The translations under genes were made by a program, and so were the position numbers. Below are positions 58,480 to 64,000 of a DNA stretch of 64,000 nucleotides, piece after piece. The stretch covers positions 1,054,001 to 1,118,000 of the forward strand of contig NC_085925.1 of the NCBI RefSeq assembly GCF_035222485.1, written 5' to 3'. Position 1 is the first letter of the stretch, and each line of letters opens with the position of its first letter. Source of the DNA: Podospora pseudoanserina (lineage: Eukaryota > Ascomycota > Sordariomycetes > Sordariales > Podosporaceae). A model generated the notes under the pieces. That model made no database searches. It was not told where the DNA came from and saw only the letters and a list, made by a program, of their open reading frames with translations.

Positions 58480-59175
58480 GGTACCTAGAGGATTGAGGTC
58501 TATATATACGGAGGAACTAGATAGCTAGCAGATAGTTCCGTAGTATGCAATATAAGTCATAATCGTTGGTATCTAGACTGTTGTGATTGAGACAAGCCAT
58601 TTGTTGTGCACTATTTAGCTGCACCGAACCAGTTGTCAGAAGTTGCCTTCAACCAGTATCCGTTTCAGAGGTTCTGGATAGGGGTTCGTCACATAGAGTT
58701 GTAGAAAGTAACTTTTTGTATTTGAAGTGATTTGTGTCACAGTTAAGCTAACGGGCAAGTTAGACAGTATGAGCGGCGCGGGACGCGCTTAGCTAATTAT
58801 TAGATTAGATAAGGAATAGTCAATCAAGATGCGATCAGAGTGTGATCACTATAATCAAGGGCGGAACTAATCAGAGCATGATTAAAGTCATCAAGGCCTG
58901 ATTATAATTATCACTGGCAGGGCCAGTCAGGACGTGATAAGGCGGCTTGGCTATAATCAGTCTAAAGCTCTAGAGTTTACATATTATAAAAGAACCAAAT
59001 GAGCATCAGATAGTTCTGCAGTATGCAATACAAGTCACATTTGTTAGTATCTTAACTATGAGACAAGCTATTTATTGTACACTACTTAGTTATACCAAAC
59101 TAGGATTATTCAGAAGCGCTTTCGACTAGCAACCCTTTCAAAGGTTCTACATAGGAGTTTATTAGATTCCAGCAG
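58480..59175. mobile_element. LTR-like retroelement fossil (two diverged long direct repeats)
   Basis: Two direct repeats of about 180-220 bp, roughly 58480-58700 and 58960-59175, share a TATA-like box followed by a long matching stretch. They differ mainly by C/T and G/A transitions, the pattern left by RIP. About 260 bp of AT-rich sequence lies between them and no protein-coding part is recognisable. It could be the ends of a deleted LTR element or two solo LTRs. Clearly a broken, old copy; family not determinable. Confidence 0.5.
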
Positions 59176-59334
59176 TAACTCACTATAATAAATTATACGA
59201 AAATAAACTTAATATATATTACTAACGATTAATTATAATAGTAAGCGTAGAAGATAATTCAATAAATAATCAGTTACGTCATTAATTATCTGTTAAAATA
59301 CAGCTTTTGTTTGTAGATTTTACAGTGTATCTAA

Positions 59335-59885
59335 GCCCTGTATATTACAGGGCTTCAGAGGCAATACGATGGCTTGAATCAGCAGTGTTTAGGGACTGCG
59401 GTTACCGGAGCGAAAGCTCGGCCTCCGGAAGTAATCCGAGGTCCCGGAAAGCCGAGCGCTAAAGCCGGTGCCCTGCAGTGGTCAAACGGTAGCGGCAACG
59501 TGGCCTGTAACGTGGCCCCTAACCTTATATTTGATTAGCGCATTTAGCGGGCGTTCGGGCCCGGGAAACGCGCGTTTAGGCCCGGGAATAGAGTCACCCT
59601 CAGAGAGCAAGTAAAAGGCCGATGGCCTATAAGACCTTTGCCTCACACTCTATCCACTGTGGTATTTTTTAGTCTATAAGGTTCAATCAATATACTGGTT
59701 CACCACACTTATCAGTGCCTCACAAGTTTCCATGTTACAGTGATTATTCTTCTATATATTACAGGGCGCCGCCCCTGTAATCCTCCTTCCTTCAGTGCCA
59801 CAGCTACTGTCGAATGCTGCAGTCAAAGTCTTCTTCGCTCTTAGTGTATTATGCCGATAGCTATTTGAGCCTATATTTACAGGCT
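59335..59885. mobile_element. GC-rich hairpin element framed by TATATTACAGGGC repeats (unclassified)
   Basis: The 13-mer TATATTACAGGGC occurs at 59341-59353 and 59755-59767, with a diverged third copy at 59872. Two of the copies sit inside perfect short palindromes: GCCCTGTA-TAT-TACAGGGC (59335-59353) and ATTACAGGG-6 nt-CCCTGTAAT (59758-59781). The interior is GC-rich with further stems: GAGC-GAAA-GCTC (59408-59419), overlapping CCGGAG/CTCCGG, and AAACGCGCGTTT (59566-59577). An A-box-like TGGTCAAACGG (about 59478) and a GGTTCAATC (59680) are present but too far apart for a tRNA. Could be a MITE or SINE-like element. Confidence 0.4.
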
Positions 59886-60529
59886 TCAATAGCACCTATT
59901 TCGACAAAAGGTAATGAAAATAATTACAAGTAATTATTAAATTAGGTAATTGAAAATTTTTTTTTTTAAAAAAAAAAAGCTTTGAATTTATATTTTACGG
60001 CCTTTTTATAATATTATTAGAAATTTGGGTAGCGCTAGGTATACTATCAAGGTTGGATTTCGGTGATGTAGCTAGAAAAATAAATGTAGTAGGTGGGGGA
60101 CTGACGTGGTATTTAGGATGCACACATGACAGTTGACGTCTCTGTGCTTCCAACTGCGTTTGTCCGTCAGGACGCACGGACCACTAGGATCAAGCTGTGG
60201 AAGCTTTGGTGAAGACAGTGAGACAGCTCCTGCTTTCCATCCCATGTGACAAGAAAGGACCAAAGAGTATTTGAGAAAGGGCATTGTTGTTTTGTTTCTT
60301 CTTGATCAAGACATTCGTTGTTGTTGTTGACTGCCACCGGTTGTGTCTCACCTGCCACCACCACGAAGGCCACCACCGGCCCCAATTCGTGCATCTGTAC
60401 CGCTCCCGCATCACCGACCCTGACAGACCGACCATATCTCTCTCCACCAATCTTCCGCCTTGAACCCCAAACCTCCCTCCCATCCGATACTTAACCAGCG
60501 GTACGGCATCACCCCCGGCGACCGCGAAA

Positions 60530-62199
60530 ATGCGCCGCGCTGCCGTACAAGCCTTTCGGACCACGTTTCAATATACTGCCCGGGGCCTTGGCCGACGCCC
60601 CTTCACAACCTCTCTCCCCACCACCGCCGCCCGCCGTCTCCTCTCCTCAACCTCCACCACCGCCGCCCGTCGCACCCTCAAGAATCACAGCAATGCCACC
60701 GGTATTCCCCCTCCCCTCCTAGAGAACATCAACAACAACAACAACAGTCTCCCCCTCCCACCACCCCTCCAATCCTCAATGTACTACCGCCGCGCCTCGG
60801 TCGTCCTCGCGTCGGCACTCGTGGGCTACGGAGCCTGGTACTCGTACAACGGCACCGACGTCAACAACGTCCCCGTCAAGCGCGGTTACTCCACCACCAC
60901 CATCACCGACACCTCCACTGCAGACACCTCCCTTCCGACACGCAACGTCTTGGTCATCAGCGCTGACCAGCTCCACACCGGAACGATAGTAGGCGACGGA
61001 CCCATCAGCAAGACCACCTCGGAAGACGGCACGAGAGTGATCGAGATGCTCAACCCGGAGCAGGCGACAGAAAAGTTGAGGAAGCTGGAGGAGTCATATC
61101 TCGTCAACCGAGGCCAAGGCGTGGTGAGATACGACCTGGTGCAATTACCAAGCAACGACCCAATCGAGGACGACCACACGGAGAAGATCATTGAGATGCA
61201 GCCCGCGACGAGTGAAAAAGGGGGGAATGATTGGATGTTTTGGGGGGTGTTTGATGGACATAGGTTTGTCTTATTCCCCAGTTGTTTAATCAAGCAAAAA
61301 TCGAAACAGCTAACAAAAACAGCGGCTGGACAACCTCTGCCAAACTCCGCCAGACTCTCGTCTCTTTTGTCGCCCGCGAGCTGAACCAGACGTATCAAGA
61401 ATCAAACAATGACCTCTCGGGTCCCGGCGTGGAGGCGGCTATTAGAAAGGGGTTTTTAAAGCTCGATGATGAAATAGTCAACCAGAGCGTGCAAAAAGTC
61501 ATGAGAGCCAACAACAAGACCATGGCCGCCGAACTTTTGGCACCTGCCCTGTCCGGATCATGCGCCTTATTGTCCTTTTACGATTCCCGCTCTAAGCTCC
61601 TCCGCGTAGCTTGCACGGGAGACTCACGCGCCGTTTTGGGCAGGAGGACAGAATCGGGAAAATGGACGGCGACGCCGCTGTCGGTTGATCAGACCGGCTC
61701 CAATGTGGACGAGGCGAGTAGACTGAGGAGGGAACACCCCAACGAGCCCTATGTCGTTCGGAACGGGAGGGTGCTGGGTGGGTTGGAGCCGTCGAGGGCG
61801 TTTGGGGATGCGAGTTACAAGTGGACGAGGGAGATTTCGGAGAGGTTGAGGAAGCACTTTTTTGCGAGGTCGGTCTCGCCGGCGTTGAAGACGCCGCCTT
61901 ATGTGACGGCTGAGCCGGTGATCACTACCACGAGGATTGAGCCGGAGAGGGGGGATTTTGTGGTGATGGCTACGGATGGGTTGTGGGAGATGTTGACTAA
62001 TGAGGAGGTGATTGGGTTGGTCGGGAAGTGGATTGATGCTCAGCAGCAAAAGGGGGGGAAACAGTCGGGGTTGTTTGATTCGGTTTGGTCGAGGACTTTT
62101 GGCGGTGGAGGGTCGAGTAAGGATGGGCCCGGGGGGTTGCCGGTGGAGGTGTCCAAGGTGGAGGAGGTGGAGGGTCAAAAGACGCCGTTTAGGGGGTGA
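60530..62199 (+). CDS. PTC5: PTC5-type mitochondrial PP2C phosphatase (pyruvate dehydrogenase phosphatase)
   Basis: Exons 60530-61263 and 61323-62199 are joined by a 59-bp intron (CAGCTAAC, AACAG) inside the metal-site motif; 536 aa to the first stop. The N-terminus (MRRAAVQAFRTTFQYTARGL, RRPFTTSLPTTAARR) is a mitochondrial presequence, followed near residue 85-110 by a possible membrane segment (RASVVLASALVGYGAWYSY). PP2C motifs: VFDGHSGW (metal-binding Asp), ACTGDSRAVLG, GGLEPSRAFGDASYKW and FVVMATDGLWEM. In fungi this protein dephosphorylates the PDH E1 alpha subunit. The frame stops at PFRG, but family-like sequence continues past it (DGFVVEDANVATHLVRNAL, RRYRDDLTVQVIFFGE) to about 62407, so the annotated end is probably an artefact or a real truncation. 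Confidence 0.87.
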
Positions 62200-63130
62200 G
62201 GCAGTGGGGGGAATGATGGGTTTGTGGTGGAGGATGCGAATGTGGCGACGCACCTGGTGAGGAATGCGTTGGGGGAAGAACAGGGAGCAGGTTAGCGCGT
62301 TGCTGACGCTGCCGGCGCCGTTTTCTAGGAGGTATAGGGATGATTTGACCGTGCAGGTTATCTTCTTTGGGGAGGGAGGGGAGGGAGAGGGAGGGAGGTG
62401 GTGGTGAATCGGGAGGCGAGCAAGGGGGTGAAGGGGAGGGGGCGAGGGCCAAGTTGTAGGGAACTTGGTCTGTTCAACCCGGGGAGGTTTCAAGATGGGT
62501 ATTGATGCGTTTTCTTTGCTACATGGCGGTTGGTTTCCTACGGACTGGCTGGCGGCGCACCTGGGAATATATTTCGGTGGGCAGCGGGTGATGGCTTGTT
62601 TTTTTTTTTTCTTTTCTTTTTTTTGTTGGCTATCTGTTTAGTACATTACGGCGGGTGTAGCATATGGCGGAGGGGGTGTTTTCAGCAATGGAGTTTAGGT
62701 GTGGTTAGGAAAGACCAGTGATTACTTGTATCAATCAGTATCTTGGGAAAAGTACTGACGATGGCTAAAGCAAGCAAACTTTAAAAAGATTCGACCGTTG
62801 TGCTCAGCTTGATCCTCCGTCCATTCTCCTGGGTGAAAACTCAAAGCTTGCCAGAAAGAATCACATCATTCAACCTCCTCTATACACATATCACACATTT
62901 GGTAGGGCTCTGGAAAACATCCCATACCCAAGAACTGCCCGGACAGAGCAGCCGGGATGCGTGCCCCTGCCAGGCTGCCGGAAAACAACAACTGCAAAGA
63001 GGGAACATCCCTCCTTGGAGCCATCATATCCAGCGGCCAAGCAGGGCACCTCTGCCCAGGCCAGTTCCTCGGGATGCTCCAACCCAACCCCCTCTTGGTA
63101 TATCTCCCTCGACCCCCTCCCCCCTTTACC
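62200..63130. other. Displaced PTC5 C-terminal coding sequence (to ~62407), then intergenic
   Basis: 62200-62407 encodes the expected last ~65 residues of the PP2C domain but out of continuous frame. 62408-63130 is untranslated sequence with a T-run near 62600; short frames at 62.8-63.1 kb are not supported. Confidence 0.6.
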
Positions 63131-64000
63131 CTACAACTTACTCCTCTCCCTCTGCGGCGGCCCGACAAGCGGATCATAGACCCTCTCCGCCAAAAAATTC
63201 ACCGGCCCAACCCCATGGCTAAAAAGCCCCCGTGCATCCACCATCCCCTCGTTCAACTCCTCAATCGTCCTCGCCCCAATGAGCCTCATATTCATCTCCA
63301 TCTCATCCTTGAGCAACTGCATCGCCCTCTCCACCCCCTCCTGCCCGTACGCGCTCATGGCATACAAGAACGGTCTCCCGATCCCCACCCCCTTAGCCCC
63401 CAAACACAGCGCCTTGATGATATCCGTCGCCCTCCTCACCCCCCCATCAACATAAACCTCAATCTTCTTCTCCAGCCCCATCTTCTTCAGCACAGGCATA
63501 GTCTCCGCCAAGACTTCAATCCCCGACCTCGCAAAATCCAACTGTCGCCCTCCATGGTTAGATAGCACCACGCCCGCGCACCCAACCTCCACCGCCCTCA
63601 ACACGTCCTCCACTCTCTGAACCCCCTTCAAAACGATGGGCATCTTGGTAACGGACCTGAACCAAGGAATATCATCCCAGCACAGCCCTGGGTCGATAAA
63701 ACTGCTGATCGCCCTCGCCGCACCCTGGCTGTTGTCCGTCTTCTCCCCTGACCCCTTCTGCACATTCGAGCCCTCATCCGTGAATTTCAACCTCATGTCT
63801 TTCTCCCTCCTCCCCAGCTGTGGCGCGTCAACGGTGATGAACAGCCCCTTGCAACCCCTCTTCTCGGCGTGCTCGACGATCCTCTTGGTGATGGCCCTGT
63901 CTTTGTTGACGTAGAGCTGCAGCCACTGGACTTGGCTTGCATCTGCAGCGTCCATGATCTCGTCAAAGGAGCAGGAGGCAAGGGTGGGGATCATTTGGAC
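63131..64000 (-). CDS. CYB2: FMN-dependent L-lactate dehydrogenase (flavocytochrome b2-type), C-terminal part
   Basis: Open to the right edge, 290 codons visible, so the N-terminus (and any cytochrome b5 heme domain) is outside the window. The visible part is the distal half of the alpha-hydroxy-acid dehydrogenase barrel: QWLQLYVNKDR, GLFITVDAPQLGRREKDMR, the FMN Lys in MPIVLKGVQ, the catalytic His in VVLSNHGGRQLDFA, VYVDGGVRRATDI and GVGIGRPFLYAMSAYGQ. The family oxidises L-lactate (or related 2-hydroxy acids) to the keto acid; Cyb2 passes electrons to cytochrome c in the mitochondrial intermembrane space. Because the heme domain cannot be seen, a single-domain hydroxyacid oxidase remains possible. 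It converges on PTC5. Confidence 0.85.
   Translation of the reverse strand, partial: VQMIPTLASCSFDEIMDAADASQVQWLQLYVNKDRAITKRIVEHAEKRGCKGLFITVDAPQLGRREKDMRLKFTDEGSNVQKGSGEKTDNSQGAARAISSFIDPGLCWDDIPWFRSVTKMPIVLKGVQRVEDVLRAVEVGCAGVVLSNHGGRQLDFARSGIEVLAETMPVLKKMGLEKKIEVYVDGGVRRATDIIKALCLGAKGVGIGRPFLYAMSAYGQEGVERAMQLLKDEMEMNMRLIGARTIEELNEGMVDARGLFSHGVGPVNFLAERVYDPLVGPPQRERSKL

Larger units (their letters stand above)
57952..60529. other. AT-rich repeat island between the KPWE gene and PTC5
   Basis: Promoter-like sequence up to 58.45 kb. From 58.48 to about 60.07 kb lie an LTR-like fossil pair, strongly AT-rich sequence (59.17-59.33 kb), a GC-rich hairpin island (59.34-59.79 kb) and an A/T-run segment (about 59957-59979). 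From 60.1 kb it is the PTC5 promoter. No coding sequence supported. Confidence 0.6.

Noticed and set aside
59478-59690. A-box and B-box pair suggesting a tRNA gene
   Set aside because: The boxes are about 200 bp apart and no cloverleaf can be drawn; mentioned only as part of the unclassified element.

Overview
The window reads as nuclear DNA of a filamentous ascomycete (Pezizomycotina, most likely Sordariomycetes/Sordariales). The grounds are dense genes on both strands, introns mostly of 53-90 bp with GTAAGT/GTATGT-type donors and CTAAC/CTGAC-type branch sites, long pyrimidine-rich leaders, fungus-specific proteins (Byr4-type SIN regulator, XRCC4-like protein, Get5, a KPWE-motif peroxisomal protein), abundant microsatellites, and one AT-rich repeat island that looks RIP-degraded. 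No rRNA, tRNA or CRISPR could be supported. Exon coordinates below were read by hand from splice signals and frame.

Layout. 1-6.5 kb: 5' part of an F-box-like gene (-), UFD1 (-), LIN1/Snu40 GYF protein (+), RVB2 (-). 8-10.5 kb: a long coiled-coil protein with an RE/RD repeat (+). 13-15.7 kb: a basic, low-complexity nuclear protein resembling Ell-binding Ebp1, with a frame-broken G-rich 3' end (+). 19-25 kb: XRCC4-like NHEJ protein (-) divergent from BYR4 (+). 26-32 kb: GET5 (+), cofilin (-), HSP60 (-). 32-35.7 kb: long stretch without a convincing gene, holding microsatellites and a twin hairpin. 35.7-55.4 kb: a neighbourhood rich in small SANT/Myb-like domains, with about ten domain copies. 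57-64 kb: KPWE/PEX39-like gene (-), an AT-rich repeat island with an LTR-like fossil and a GC-rich hairpin element, PTC5-type mitochondrial PP2C (+), and the C-terminal part of a flavocytochrome b2-type L-lactate dehydrogenase (-), cut by the right edge.

The most unusual object is at 43.2-46.1 kb. Six SANT-like first exons (one carrying a stop) stand head to tail on the minus strand with a period of about 410-460 bp. Each has its own ATG, and each ends in a splice donor in the same phase (2) at the same place in the domain. Only the last copy is followed by the expected second exon, which starts QHLQKLRR. The complete paralogue just upstream (46.6-47.8 kb) shows the normal three-exon form. 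This looks like an alternative-first-exon array, or the remains of repeated first-exon duplication.

Housekeeping genes cover the ubiquitin-proteasome path (UFD1), splicing (LIN1), chromatin remodelling (RVB2), DNA repair (XRCC4-like), septation (BYR4), tail-anchored protein insertion (GET5), actin turnover (cofilin), mitochondrial folding (HSP60), PDH regulation (PTC5) and lactate oxidation. They do not form one pathway. Many genes share a visible drift from C-ending codons at the 5' end to G-ending codons at the 3' end. Two of them have reading-frame breaks in the 3' poly-G runs, which suggests homopolymer errors in the assembly.
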